22,455 nucleotides of DNA from a virus. The DNA is taken from the IMG/VR virus record IMGVR_UViG_3300030117_000011, positions 1-22,455 of that record. One strand, written 5' to 3'. Positions within the stretch are counted from its first letter, which is position 1. Every line of letters begins with the position of its first letter. Of this stretch, positions 6,269 through 16,245 are shown piece after piece. The position numbers were made by a program, and so were the translations under genes. A model generated the notes under the pieces. It was not told the origin of the DNA. It searched no databases and saw only the letters and a program-made list of their open reading frames with translations.

Positions 6269-9200
6269 TTAATATCTATATCTTTCTTTTTCATCAGCTA
6301 AAGATCTAAAATCATCATCAAGACTTAATAACTGCAATATTGGTAAATTATAAGATAAAGTTTTCATACCTTCTTCAGTTCTATCATTTAGTAAATCATT
6401 AGCACCAACAACCCATTCTCTAATCATAGAAGGACTTGCACCTGCAAAACCAAATGCTGTATCCCACCCATCAGCTTTATATCTACCTTTTAACCAAGAA
6501 TCATCAGGATCATGTATGCCACTGGCAACTGCCACATTCAAAGCATGATAAAATAAATCACCATATAAAGCAGTAACACCTGAATGATCTACAACTCTCA
6601 TTAATAATTCAGGATAGTCTTTATTCTCAAACCACCAATCAGGTTTCTTTAGTGATAGTGTTACGTAACTCATAGCCATAAGTGATATTGCACCTGCTAA
6701 TCTATTTTGTTTAGCAGGATCTATCAATGCACCAAGAACTCTTGAGTGTGCCGCAAATGCAAAGTTATAGAATTGAAATGGCATTGCCATTGTACCTGAC
6801 TCTAGTCTTGCTACTGGAAAAGAATATGTACCATCTGCTCTTTTTCCTACTGATGCTCTTGGGTCTGGCTCTATGCCCATTGCTCTCATGTAGGGTCTCC
6901 ATTTCTTGTAAACAAATCCATCCATCATTGTTGGTCTATCAAATGCAGTAGCATGAATAATAGTATTTCTTGATGCAGTATTAAAATACGTTATTACTTT
7001 TGACTTTAATTCTCTTGCCGCTTTTGATGAAGTATCCCAACCACCTATATTTAATAGTGGCATACCAGTATCAGTTTCTTGCCATGCACCTTTTGTAAGA
7101 ATATCTTTAGCTAACTTTTCATCAATGCCATATCTTGCAAGTTCAATAACATCAAACTCATTCTTTCCATAGTTTTTTAGTTGCTCATAAAACTTTGGCA
7201 CTCGTATAGCCGCATCAACTAGTTTACCAATAGAAGTAATTGGTGCTAAACCATTCGCTTTATAAAACCAATTTTCTGCTTGTTCTAACCCCTTCTCAAC
7301 TCTACCAACTTGTACTGGTCTAAGATTATCATGCAACATTCTGTGATGTGCAGTAGGTCTAATCATCTCCAATGCTTCACCCATGTGCATAAGATCTCTA
7401 GCATTCATCTTCATCTTATCAAAGTTACCATCAAAAGCCTGAACTACACCCCTGAATACTTTGCCAAAGCCATGTTCAAATATAGGCATAGCAATAGTTT
7501 CAGTAAATGATGATATACCTGCACCATACAAATATGTCATACCACCAACTCTTTTTATATTTCTAGTAAATGCAGTATCCCATCTATGAGGCTCTCGTGT
7601 CATTTGTCCTGCAACTCTTTCAAAGTCTGCAAGAAAATCAGATTTAATTTCAGCTATTTGTTTATCAGTATATTTGTCAGCTTTCATTCTAACTTCCATA
7701 CCTTTAATAAGGCTACCAATATCTTCATCACCAAAACGTCTAGCAAATTCAATACGAAATCCCATTTTCTTAGAATACTCTGTCATAATCTTTGGATCAC
7801 GAATAAGAAAGTCCATGACTTTCCACTCAGGTATATCAGTAACACGCATCAACAAATGCTTACCTTTACCAATGCCTTCACCATAAGTATAAGGATCATC
7901 ACCTTTTTCAAGAATAGTATCTACTATTTCTTCTGCATACTTTCTAGCATTCTGTCTACCTTTTATAGTCTTAGCAATACCAACATCAACATAGCTATTT
8001 TGTGCTTCTTGCCACCTAGTAACCTTACCTTGCTCAATAAAATGTTCCATAAATATTCTAACAAGTTCTTCTTGTTTACTTGGATCTGCTATAAGCATTT
8101 CTTTATTATAATATAATGGAAACTTATAGTTTGCTCTTGTTGGTCTATACTCTTCGTAAAACTTAATTTTCTTTTTTAATTGTGCAAAATTTAATTTCAA
8201 TATCTCTTTCATTACTGGATCTTTTTCAGCAGTAATACGTTTAGGATAATCTTTTAATTCAGTTTCAAATTGTTTTACATTTGATTTAATTACAGTTCTG
8301 TCATGAAATAAATTACCATCTTGCGCTCGTTGATCTATATCTCTTAAAAAATCTTCAAGCCTTCTCATTGCCACTTTTTTGAACTCAGGTATATTATCAT
8401 AATATTTTCTACTCCAAGCAGGATTACCATTTAATATAGATAGATCTATAATCTCTTGAGCAAATTCATCATATGTAGGTGGCTTAGCATTTAAATTAGT
8501 AGCATGATTTACATATGTTTCTGTTTCTTGTCCAAACCTTCTCTTCAAAGATGTAGCTGTGCTACGATAATCTAAACCTGCAATAGTACCAGTACCTTTT
8601 GTTTTAGTATAAAATTCATTTAATAGCTTTCGCCATTCAACTTCAACTTGTAAACCTAATGCACCATATTGTGTTTGTGCCATATCGACTGATTGCACAC
8701 CTTGACCTAGAAAGTTTTTCTTTAGTGGTGTAACACCATTATATGCAATACCTGCATGGATTGCTCTTACATAACTAGGTGCTTCTTTAGCATCTTTACC
8801 ATCACGATACACATAACTTTGTATTCTACGAGCAGGTATAAAATGATTTATAAAGTTATATTTATCAAAAGCATTTTTAGCTAATCCTTCTTCACCCATA
8901 TAATCTGCATATTTACCTTTAATAGTATCAATATCTGTTTCATTTTTTAAAGGATTCTTTCTATTCTGTATTCTTGTTTTAATAGCACCAAATGAATTAG
9001 CTACACCCCTAGTGCCACCACCAAGCAAACCACCAAAAACAGTATTAGCTGTAACATTACTTATTACTTCAGCAGGTGTATTAAATGGATCAAATGGCGC
9101 ACGAATCAATTCACTACCAACACCAAACAATGCACCTAACTTAGCTGTTTCTTTACCTACACCAAAAGCTGACTTTGCTGACCAAGCCGCTCTCACACCT

Positions 9201-9640
9201 ACATTAAATACTGGTAACATAAAAGCTATATTAAGTGGATCAAGAACACCTGCCACTAAAGCACCACCGAAACCTGCTCTATCATATATAGTTCTATTCT
9301 GTTCTATTGCCTTTATGTCATTTAAAATATAATTATAATGATCTAAGTTTTTTGATCTAGCTAATTCATCTGCATAAGCATAAGCATTATCTGCAACCAT
9401 CTGTTGTTTAAAATCAAATGCAGGATCTTGTTCAACATCAGAAAAATTATAATACTCTACTGTTCTATTTGTTAATGGCAACCACTGATACTTTAGTCCT
9501 GACACCATAGATTCCATAAACGTAGGATCTGATGTTCCTTCATTATTAGCTAAACTTCTATAAATAGGTTTAAAGTTTATTAATGAATCAGGTGTAAACT
9601 CTTTACTAAAATCTTGTTGTCTAAATATTAAATCTGACAT
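6269..9640 (-). CDS. Internal virion / DNA ejection protein, gp16-like
   Basis: This 1123-aa protein probably belongs to the ejected inner core that carries phage DNA across the envelope. I see no catalytic motif. Residues 1-120 are charged and aromatic, residues 122-216 are glycine-rich and hydrophobic (FGGALVAGVLDPLNIAFMLP, then ANTVFGGLLGGGTRGVANS), resembling a membrane-inserting part, and a long, mostly helical, charged region follows. A second less polar stretch (VGGMTYLYGAGISSFTETIA) lies about two thirds along. The call rests on size (T7 gp16 is 1318 aa), the glycine-rich region and position after two other ejection-type genes and before the fibre, the T7 order 14-15-16-17. Its ATG overlaps the previous stop by one base (TAATG). 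The 35-base gap after it is the longest between it and the fibre, with nothing recognisable inside. Confidence 0.65.
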   Translation of the reverse strand: MSDLIFRQQDFSKEFTPDSLINFKPIYRSLANNEGTSDPTFMESMVSGLKYQWLPLTNRTVEYYNFSDVEQDPAFDFKQQMVADNAYAYADELARSKNLDHYNYILNDIKAIEQNRTIYDRAGFGGALVAGVLDPLNIAFMLPVFNVGVRAAWSAKSAFGVGKETAKLGALFGVGSELIRAPFDPFNTPAEVISNVTANTVFGGLLGGGTRGVANSFGAIKTRIQNRKNPLKNETDIDTIKGKYADYMGEEGLAKNAFDKYNFINHFIPARRIQSYVYRDGKDAKEAPSYVRAIHAGIAYNGVTPLKKNFLGQGVQSVDMAQTQYGALGLQVEVEWRKLLNEFYTKTKGTGTIAGLDYRSTATSLKRRFGQETETYVNHATNLNAKPPTYDEFAQEIIDLSILNGNPAWSRKYYDNIPEFKKVAMRRLEDFLRDIDQRAQDGNLFHDRTVIKSNVKQFETELKDYPKRITAEKDPVMKEILKLNFAQLKKKIKFYEEYRPTRANYKFPLYYNKEMLIADPSKQEELVRIFMEHFIEQGKVTRWQEAQNSYVDVGIAKTIKGRQNARKYAEEIVDTILEKGDDPYTYGEGIGKGKHLLMRVTDIPEWKVMDFLIRDPKIMTEYSKKMGFRIEFARRFGDEDIGSLIKGMEVRMKADKYTDKQIAEIKSDFLADFERVAGQMTREPHRWDTAFTRNIKRVGGMTYLYGAGISSFTETIAMPIFEHGFGKVFRGVVQAFDGNFDKMKMNARDLMHMGEALEMIRPTAHHRMLHDNLRPVQVGRVEKGLEQAENWFYKANGLAPITSIGKLVDAAIRVPKFYEQLKNYGKNEFDVIELARYGIDEKLAKDILTKGAWQETDTGMPLLNIGGWDTSSKAARELKSKVITYFNTASRNTIIHATAFDRPTMMDGFVYKKWRPYMRAMGIEPDPRASVGKRADGTYSFPVARLESGTMAMPFQFYNFAFAAHSRVLGALIDPAKQNRLAGAISLMAMSYVTLSLKKPDWWFENKDYPELLMRVVDHSGVTALYGDLFYHALNVAVASGIHDPDDSWLKGRYKADGWDTAFGFAGASPSMIREWVVGANDLLNDRTEEGMKTLSYNLPILQLLSLDDDFRSLADEKERYRY

Positions 9641-12600
9641 TATTTAGTTACTGCCTTATATATTTGTTTAGCTTTTCTTTTAAAGAATGGTGTTCTTGCA
9701 TCAGCATGAAAACCAAACAATGATGCTCTATCAAACACTCTATCCTCTGTCTGTGTTGATAATATAGTTCTTCCAGTTACAAAGTTACCATCAAATATAT
9801 TTTGATCGTCTTTTTCATAGTTATAAATTAAATGTGACCCTGCTCTTTGAAAATAAAAAGCTCTATGTTCAGGATTAGTTGTATTCAAAGCCTTTGTTAT
9901 ATTTCTCCAATATTCAACAAACTCACCTTCACCATATCCCATTTGATAAGCATGATCTAACATAGCCATCTGTTTTTCTACAGAAACTAAAGCAAAGTTA
10001 GGGAAATCTTTTACAAATTGTTTATAGTTTTCTGTCATCTTTGCAGTAAATATTGCATCTGATTCAGTTTTTTTAATAATAGTGCCATACTTTTCATCTA
10101 TAGCTTCTGCTATTCTTTCAAGAGTCATATCAGTTTTCATTAGTTGTCTTATTTCTTTTATTGCTTGTTGACCTTTAGGACTAATCATAGCCATCTGTGC
10201 ATCTGTAATAAACTTAACATTTAAACCTGCACCTAAAGATATAGTAGCATTTTTACCAGTGCCATCTACATAAGCTGTGCCATCATACCCTTCATGTCCT
10301 GCAACATATTTTACATTACGAACAAAATCATCTTGAACATCTATAGAATCACTTTCATCAAATACTTTTTCTAATTGATTTTTAGTTGCTTTATTTAAAG
10401 ATGGATCTCTTATAACTTCATCATAAATAAATTTCCAAGCAGGATTTGTAGTACCAGTATTTTGTAATTCAGGTAAATCCTGATTATTTAAAGTAACATT
10501 AGTGTCTACACCTATGAGATCTAATAAATATGATATACCTTTTGCTATAGGACTTTCTCTTGGTGGTATATTTTCAGATACAAACTTTTGATCGTTTATT
10601 AAATTATTCATAGGGTTGTATCCTGCATCTTCTAGTGCTTTATCAAGAGTAGGATTTACACCATAATATTGTTCTCCAAATCCTTTAACCATAGATGGTG
10701 GTGGACTTGTATTATCTAATATATTTATAATATCTTTTATTTGTGGCTCTGTTATTGTGACACTATGATAATTCTTTTCTAATATTCTTTTTTTAGTTTC
10801 ATCTGCTTTCATAGACATTTCAAAATCTACATCATCAGTATCTATTGTAATATATGTGCCATATTGTGACATAATAGGTTGCTTTGTAGTTATATCTGCA
10901 ACAATAAATGACATACGACTAGCACCTTTATTACGAGAGTCTGGTATTAATGCTACATTATCACCAATATTAAGTTGACGTTTATTAGATATAAGATCAC
11001 CTGCTTCATTTTCTACATAGTTATTTTCAACATCTAATCTGTTTTGTACATGACGTAAAAAGAATTTACGACTTGCATCATCTTTATATTTCATTATGTA
11101 ACTGTGTGGATTATGTATACCAAGTCTATTACCATATAAAGAAAATACTATACCATCATCTATTTCCATAGTATTACGAAATGTACTATTTAAACTTTCT
11201 ATAAACTTTTTTTTATCTAATCGTACTACTGTACCATTTGGTGTTGTTACTGTACCTTTATATAATTTATATCTAATATATTCTTTGTAATCACCAAAAA
11301 ACTCAGGAGGAATATCACTGCTTTTTAATACACTTTCTATAACATCTTTTGCCTCTGAGTTTTCATCTAATCCAAACTCAGAAGAATAAGATGATATTGC
11401 AAGATTCATTTTTTCTAAAGTTTCAGGTAAAGCTGTTGCTATTTCAAAAGCATCAAGAATACCCTCACTACCTACAATATCAACAACATCTTTTATATCA
11501 TTAAATCTTTCATATGTTGCTTTATACTTGTTAGGATATCTAGCATTACCTTTTGCATCAAAACCTATTTGATTCCAAAGATCATATATTCTTTCAGCCG
11601 CATTTGTTTTTGCTTGTGATGACATATTACCAAATATTGCTAAAGGTCTAGTATTCGTAAATAAATTTTCTAATGTTGAAGGCAGTACTGTATTCTTTTT
11701 TAAATATTGGATTGTTTTTTCATATTGTCCTTTATCCATTTTTAATAAAGATTGTATTGTTAATGGCTGTCCTATAATCATAGATATGCCTTGATTCAAT
11801 CCTTTACGATTATTTTCAGTATCTTTATGAACACCAATACCTTCAACTAAATTTTTAAACTTTTGTGCTTCATACATTTCTGCAAGATTAAGATTTTCTT
11901 TAGCAGCATCTCCTGCTCTATTACTTAAATATCTTGTAATGTAATCTCTATCTGAATAACTAAAGCCAAACTGTTTATTTAAACCTGCTAGATACTGCAT
12001 ATCTTCCATATTAATTTTATTTTTACTTACCCTTAAATATGCTTCTTGTATTGGTGATACTTTTCCAGTTTGAATTACATTTTCCATAATTTTTATTGCT
12101 TTATCATCAGTAGGATTCTTATCTATGATTTGATTTAATATGCCACTAGCACTATATATTTTCATCTTACGTCTAATTTCATTTATAGCAGGTGCTTTCA
12201 AACCATACTTTTTACCTTTAAGTTGCTGAATAGCAGATTCAATATAATTATTTGTTTCTTTGATATCTGCTGATAAATCATCTGCTTCTTCAATATTTTC
12301 ACCTAAACTTATATTTCTTAAATTATAATTAAGTGCTTCTAATGTTCTTACTTCATCATCAATAGCTATTTTTACATCTTCCATAGCTATACGTTCTTCT
12401 TCGTCAGCTACATCATTAAATATTTTATTACTATGATACACAGCTTGTTGTTCTATCTTGGATAGAAAAGCAGGTATAAAACTTTCCATTCCATTCTTTT
12501 TAAAACTATCTACATGACCTTTGATATAATCTTTAGAGGCTTCATCAAATCCATCTTTATCTAAAGCATAGGCTTGATGCAGTGTATTAAACTTTTCTTT

Positions 12601-12909
12601 TGCAAGATTCATTAATTTATTTGCATATCTTGCTTCTAATATAGATCTAGCTTTAACTTCTCCAACTTTTGAAAAGTTACCTTTTTCAAATGTAAAGTTT
12701 CCATGTCTATCAATAATAGGTAACGTTTTTGCAGTTTCAATATCTGAGGTAATGGCATCTCGTTTAGCTTCTGTAAAAGCTATATTTTGTAATGTTTTAC
12801 CAAAATCTGCTATGGCATTACCTAGTGATGTTGCACCAGTGTCAGCTTGTACTATACCTACTGGTTTATTTACAAATGATGTTTGTTTTGATTTTATAAA
12901 TTCTACCAT
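9640..12909 (-). CDS. Virion ejection protein with C-terminal lysozyme-like domain
   Basis: I place the start at the ATG 12909-12907 (1089 aa), one base after the stop of the upstream gene; a longer frame would need TTG at 12945 and overlap that gene by 35 bases. Residues 1 to about 850 are long helical charged sequence without a recognised domain, as expected for a T7 gp15/gp16-type core protein. Around 865-1010 lies a GH24-like muramidase: HEG (E873), AYVD (D882) and ATISLGAGL (T889) reproduce the E-x8-D-x6-T triad spacing, and QMAMLDHAYQMGYG (about 969-982) resembles the 'A..dfayN.G.g' core of that fold. The enzyme would cut peptidoglycan locally during DNA entry. In T7 the murein-cutting domain lies at the N-terminus of gp16 and is a transglycosylase, so the fold and the position both differ here. 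The end is coupled to the next gene by TAATG. Confidence 0.8.
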   Translation of the reverse strand: MVEFIKSKQTSFVNKPVGIVQADTGATSLGNAIADFGKTLQNIAFTEAKRDAITSDIETAKTLPIIDRHGNFTFEKGNFSKVGEVKARSILEARYANKLMNLAKEKFNTLHQAYALDKDGFDEASKDYIKGHVDSFKKNGMESFIPAFLSKIEQQAVYHSNKIFNDVADEEERIAMEDVKIAIDDEVRTLEALNYNLRNISLGENIEEADDLSADIKETNNYIESAIQQLKGKKYGLKAPAINEIRRKMKIYSASGILNQIIDKNPTDDKAIKIMENVIQTGKVSPIQEAYLRVSKNKINMEDMQYLAGLNKQFGFSYSDRDYITRYLSNRAGDAAKENLNLAEMYEAQKFKNLVEGIGVHKDTENNRKGLNQGISMIIGQPLTIQSLLKMDKGQYEKTIQYLKKNTVLPSTLENLFTNTRPLAIFGNMSSQAKTNAAERIYDLWNQIGFDAKGNARYPNKYKATYERFNDIKDVVDIVGSEGILDAFEIATALPETLEKMNLAISSYSSEFGLDENSEAKDVIESVLKSSDIPPEFFGDYKEYIRYKLYKGTVTTPNGTVVRLDKKKFIESLNSTFRNTMEIDDGIVFSLYGNRLGIHNPHSYIMKYKDDASRKFFLRHVQNRLDVENNYVENEAGDLISNKRQLNIGDNVALIPDSRNKGASRMSFIVADITTKQPIMSQYGTYITIDTDDVDFEMSMKADETKKRILEKNYHSVTITEPQIKDIINILDNTSPPPSMVKGFGEQYYGVNPTLDKALEDAGYNPMNNLINDQKFVSENIPPRESPIAKGISYLLDLIGVDTNVTLNNQDLPELQNTGTTNPAWKFIYDEVIRDPSLNKATKNQLEKVFDESDSIDVQDDFVRNVKYVAGHEGYDGTAYVDGTGKNATISLGAGLNVKFITDAQMAMISPKGQQAIKEIRQLMKTDMTLERIAEAIDEKYGTIIKKTESDAIFTAKMTENYKQFVKDFPNFALVSVEKQMAMLDHAYQMGYGEGEFVEYWRNITKALNTTNPEHRAFYFQRAGSHLIYNYEKDDQNIFDGNFVTGRTILSTQTEDRVFDRASLFGFHADARTPFFKRKAKQIYKAVTK

Positions 12910-12910
12910 G

Positions 12911-13351
12911 TTATGTAATACTCGCTTGGTATCCTGCTGTAGCAAAAGAACTAAACATTTTATATCTATATGCTCTACTTAGATTTCTTGCTTTTAATGT
13001 TGCCATTTGTTGTTGTTGTGAAAACTTAGAAAGATCTGCTCCTAGTTGTACATTTGCTCTTGCTACTGTAACTGCATTATTTTCTTTTGCTTTTTCTCTT
13101 AATCGTTTCAATGATCTATCACTACCTTCATCTCTACCCATTACACCTGCAAGACTTTGATTTGTATCTTTAAATGTTTGTAGTTGTGCCATGATTTGAT
13201 TATGTTCTTGTATACCTTGTAACTGTCTATACTTAGCTTGAGATTTAAGATTTCTTACAGCTAATGCACCTTCAGCTTTTACACCTCTTGCCGCACTCAT
13301 ATAACCTATACCTTGTATAGCCGCCGCCGCTATTAAAAAAGGGTTTGCCAT
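12911..13351 (-). CDS. Internal virion protein, gp14-like
   Basis: The protein has 146 aa. The N-terminus is small-residue-rich and hydrophobic (MANPFLIAAAAIQGIGYMSAARG), followed by a long helix rich in Ala, Gln, Lys and Arg (about 25-135: RNLKSQAKYRQLQGIQEHN, then GRDEGSDRSLKRLREKAKEN, then SKFSQQQQMATLKARNLS). A hydrophobic N-terminus followed by a Q/A-rich helix just behind tail tubular protein B is the pattern of T7 gp14-type ejection proteins (196 aa in T7), which form the outer-membrane part of the DNA conduit. Sequence identity to gp14 is not evident; the call leans on position and composition. The ATG overlaps the stop of the nozzle gene by one base (TAATG). Confidence 0.65.
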   Translation of the reverse strand: MANPFLIAAAAIQGIGYMSAARGVKAEGALAVRNLKSQAKYRQLQGIQEHNQIMAQLQTFKDTNQSLAGVMGRDEGSDRSLKRLREKAKENNAVTVARANVQLGADLSKFSQQQQMATLKARNLSRAYRYKMFSSFATAGYQASIT

Positions 13352-15627
13352 TAAAATGCCACCTCTACTATCATTCCATTAATCTGTAAATCCAAAGGAA
13401 AAGACTGTGATACTATAACTCTAGGATCACGACTATATCCTAATAATCTAAACTCTTCTTTACCAGTTACAGCAGATCTTTCCATAAAACCACCAGTTAC
13501 AGTATCTGTTGTATTCCTTATAACCAAATCTCTACTCGTTGATGTTGTACTTGGTCCTTGCACACTTACAGCAAGTGTTGAATGTAAATCTAATATGACT
13601 TTAGGTATTTGTCTAGGCTCTCCAGTTAAAGGTCCACCTTGTATAGCCGCATCTATTGGTAAAGTTTTAAGAGTAGGAGTAAAAGCATATCCTATAAATG
13701 CCTGACTTAATCCACTCTTTACAGCACTAGCATCTATTTCTGCACTTGCTACTGTAAACTCTCCTAAGAAATCATTACCATTTGTTGCTTTAACCACAGC
13801 ATTATTTGCAAAATGCGAACCTAAACTTCCAAACACACTAGCACTTCCACTAAATGTATTACAAAAATCCATAGGCATATCATCTTGGAACTCTTCTAAA
13901 AACAACTTAGTTGTACCTGAGCCATCATCTCTAGCACAAACTACAAACAATCTTTCATGTACTGCACATATACTATGCCATAATCCTTGTGTATCCCACA
14001 AACTCCAACCTGCTTTTTGATCCCCTCTTACAGAATAAAACACAGCTATAGTGCCATCATTATTTATTAGAAAAGCATAAGACTCACTTCTATTCAATGC
14101 ACCTTTGATAGATGTTTGCTGTACTGGATCTAGTATAAGATGTGGTGCAAGACCTGATACAGCCACAGATGTATATGCACTTTCTGCATCTGTAAATAAA
14201 AACTCTCTCAATGCACTACCAGTTTTCTGTATAAACAAAGTAGCACCATCAAATACTGTAGGCTTTACAAAGCTAGATCCAAAAGGTGTCTGCCTTCTAA
14301 TCTGTGCATTAGCAGGTGTTACTGGTTTGTTAGCAACAGTAGGAATAAACAACTCAGCACCAGTAGTGAATATTTGTAAATCTCTATTAGATACTAAATG
14401 TCTTATAGAAAAGATCTCACCAACATTAGCAGTAAGATCAAGAGCATCATTATCTTCTGCATCACCTATATCAAAGTTAAAAAATAAACCTGACTTGCTA
14501 CCCCATATGCCATCAGGCTGTGATAAAGTGCCACCAAACCAAAGTCTATTTTGATGAAATGTAACTGCGGCAGGATAACCACGAAGAGCAGAATAACTTT
14601 GCTCACTAAACTCAGTGGTAGCCGCACCAGTTACAATGCGAGGACTACCACCACCTATAGCACTAGATGTAGCAGTAGCACTACTACCTGCTGTAAATTC
14701 AAATGTATTTTCATCAGGAACAGCAGTAATAGTTCTTGCACCATTTATATTCGTATTAGCTATACCACCTACTGCACCTGATCTCTCAAAAGTAACTGAT
14801 GCACCAACAGCTAAACCATGTAAGGCTTTTGTTACTCTTACTGTGCCACTACCCTCAAAAGTTTTAATACTATCTATCTCAAGTTGCTGTCTTAATGTGC
14901 CACCTACAGTTGCAGTTACTTGTGTAGCACTTGTGAATCCAGTTATTCGACATCTTGTTTCACCTACTAATAAATCGACACCTACATGACTAGATACAAA
15001 ATAATCTGCTGACGTTGTAAGAGTAACACTACCAGTAGTGCCACTTGCAGTTATAGTCATACCTAATGGTTGAAAACTAAAGTATGGCTGAAATATATCA
15101 TTACCATCTCTTGATGTATCAAAGTTAAATGTAGATACAGTAAATGTAGTAAGACCAGTTCTTTCTAATATTCTAGTTTGAAATGTATTGTGACATATAA
15201 ACATAAGATCACCTTGCTGTGCAAAAGTAATCTCTTCAAGATATGATGCTGATGTTGTATTGACTAACCATGATTGACTAGTAAGCGACTGTATAGATGA
15301 CACAGTGCCATCACTAGGACTAATCTGAAATATCTCTATTCGTGTATTGCTAAATGCTATTATATATTTTTCATCATCTGAAAATATGAATGGTTCTATT
15401 CTTACACTTTGTCTAAGACTAGCTAGTGCTGTAAATGCAGGATTACTACCGAAGTTATGTAATCTTTTTGTACCAGTTCTTTTTTTTAATCCACCTTCAG
15501 ATCTAATAAAAAAGTTTCTTACCTGCTCACCTGCATTAGTATATACTTTTGTATCTGTCCTAGATGTCAAAGAAGGACTTATCTCTCCAAACTGAAAGTT
15601 ATTTAATGGCACTCTTACTCTAGCCAT
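13351..15627 (-). CDS. Tail tubular protein B (gp12-like nozzle)
   Basis: This 758-aa protein forms the nozzle of the short tail below the gp11-like ring. The N-terminus (FQFGEISPSLTSRTDTKVY, then VRNFFIRSEGGLKKRTGTKRL) is the hallmark of podovirus tail nozzle proteins: a 'GEiSP.l..R.D...Y..g...neN....GG...RpGt' pattern. Beta-rich sequence follows, including RLWFGGTLSQPDGIWGSKSG, where a new propeller blade probably begins. Length is close to T7 gp12 (794 aa). The ATG follows the stop of tail tubular A immediately (TAA-ATG), with an AGGAGA about 6 bases upstream inside the end of that gene. No disruption is seen. Confidence 0.93.
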   Translation of the reverse strand: MARVRVPLNNFQFGEISPSLTSRTDTKVYTNAGEQVRNFFIRSEGGLKKRTGTKRLHNFGSNPAFTALASLRQSVRIEPFIFSDDEKYIIAFSNTRIEIFQISPSDGTVSSIQSLTSQSWLVNTTSASYLEEITFAQQGDLMFICHNTFQTRILERTGLTTFTVSTFNFDTSRDGNDIFQPYFSFQPLGMTITASGTTGSVTLTTSADYFVSSHVGVDLLVGETRCRITGFTSATQVTATVGGTLRQQLEIDSIKTFEGSGTVRVTKALHGLAVGASVTFERSGAVGGIANTNINGARTITAVPDENTFEFTAGSSATATSSAIGGGSPRIVTGAATTEFSEQSYSALRGYPAAVTFHQNRLWFGGTLSQPDGIWGSKSGLFFNFDIGDAEDNDALDLTANVGEIFSIRHLVSNRDLQIFTTGAELFIPTVANKPVTPANAQIRRQTPFGSSFVKPTVFDGATLFIQKTGSALREFLFTDAESAYTSVAVSGLAPHLILDPVQQTSIKGALNRSESYAFLINNDGTIAVFYSVRGDQKAGWSLWDTQGLWHSICAVHERLFVVCARDDGSGTTKLFLEEFQDDMPMDFCNTFSGSASVFGSLGSHFANNAVVKATNGNDFLGEFTVASAEIDASAVKSGLSQAFIGYAFTPTLKTLPIDAAIQGGPLTGEPRQIPKVILDLHSTLAVSVQGPSTTSTSRDLVIRNTTDTVTGGFMERSAVTGKEEFRLLGYSRDPRVIVSQSFPLDLQINGMIVEVAF

Positions 15628-16215
15628 TTAACTTCTCCTATTAGAAATAAATCTTGACGTTACTAATTTCCTTGTTGTCTGTTGCTGTGCATCTATGTTT
15701 CTAGCTTTTGCCATTAATAAATTAGCTTTTGTTTCCATTAATTGCATCAAGTTATCATCTCTAGCTATTGATGTAGCAAAGATAGATGCCAATGAATATT
15801 GTAATGCTAATGAAAAATATGATGGAAAATCAACTTCATCTGCTCTAAATGTAAAGTCTGCTACTAAAGTATCTGATGTTGTGCTATCACTAAATACTTT
15901 ATCACCATATACTGTAAACTCTATTAAATTATCATTTATAGTTACACCATGTAATACTAATAAGTTTGCAGGTAATTGATGTGCTATATCAAATCTGCCA
16001 GTAGGTACATCAGATAATTGATTGAGTACAGCTTGTTCTGTAGCAAATCGCCATCTTGCTGTAGACAACATGGCTCTAACTGTATCCTCATACATATTAG
16101 TTGCTACTAAGGCTTCAGTACTAGAAGAGTCAAATGAAGTAATAGGTTCTGCACCAATAAGAACTAAGGCTCTTGATGCTATATCTATTGCTGAATTTGC
16201 TACTGTACTTGCCAT
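15628..16215 (-). CDS. Tail tubular protein A (gp11-like)
   Basis: This 195-aa protein forms the ring that links portal to nozzle. It opens with SAIDIASRALVLIGAEPITSF (about 8-28) and has ATNMYEDTVRAMLSTARWRFAT (about 38-59), the two stretches that define the podovirus gp11-like adaptor family (T7 gp11 is 196 aa). PTGRFDIAHQLPANLLVLHGV matches the 'yppdcL.v..v' part. No clear Shine-Dalgarno is visible before the ATG, because the 7 bases upstream lead straight into the hairpin at 16223-16242. Translation may therefore depend on the hairpin's state or on a transcript processed there. The last codons contain the ribosome site of the next gene. Confidence 0.93.
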   Translation of the reverse strand: MASTVANSAIDIASRALVLIGAEPITSFDSSSTEALVATNMYEDTVRAMLSTARWRFATEQAVLNQLSDVPTGRFDIAHQLPANLLVLHGVTINDNLIEFTVYGDKVFSDSTTSDTLVADFTFRADEVDFPSYFSLALQYSLASIFATSIARDDNLMQLMETKANLLMAKARNIDAQQQTTRKLVTSRFISNRRS

Positions 16216-16222
16216 ATAAAGA

Positions 16223-16242
16223 TAGGGGGATTGCTCCCCCTA
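16223..16242 (-). terminator. Perfect 8-bp G-rich hairpin downstream of the capsid gene pair
   Basis: Bases 16223-16230 (TAGGGGGA) pair completely with 16235-16242 (TCCCCCTA) around a TTGC loop. It lies 3 bases beyond the stop of the small head gene and 7 bases before the ATG of tail tubular A. On the - strand the bases after the stem are TCTTTATATGG, which is U-containing but not a continuous U-run. T7 also has a terminator behind its capsid gene that lowers downstream expression; this element is in an equivalent place. An RNA stabiliser at the capsid mRNA end is the alternative. Confidence 0.7.
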
Positions 16243-16245
16243 CTC

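Noticed and set aside
7586-8116. 176-codon + strand frame opposite the gp16-like gene
   Set aside because: The product is a Phe/Ser/Ile-rich composition typical of antisense reading of AT-rich genes; a long well-supported gene lies on the other strand.
12910-12945. TTG start 12 codons upstream for the lysozyme-bearing ejection protein
   Set aside because: It would overlap the gp14-like gene by 35 bases, while an ATG lies one base beyond that gene's stop, as is usual for junctions in this block.
14105-14989. Several + strand frames opposite the tail nozzle gene
   Set aside because: They overlap each other and a recognised gp12-like gene, and none shows a family motif or a ribosome site.
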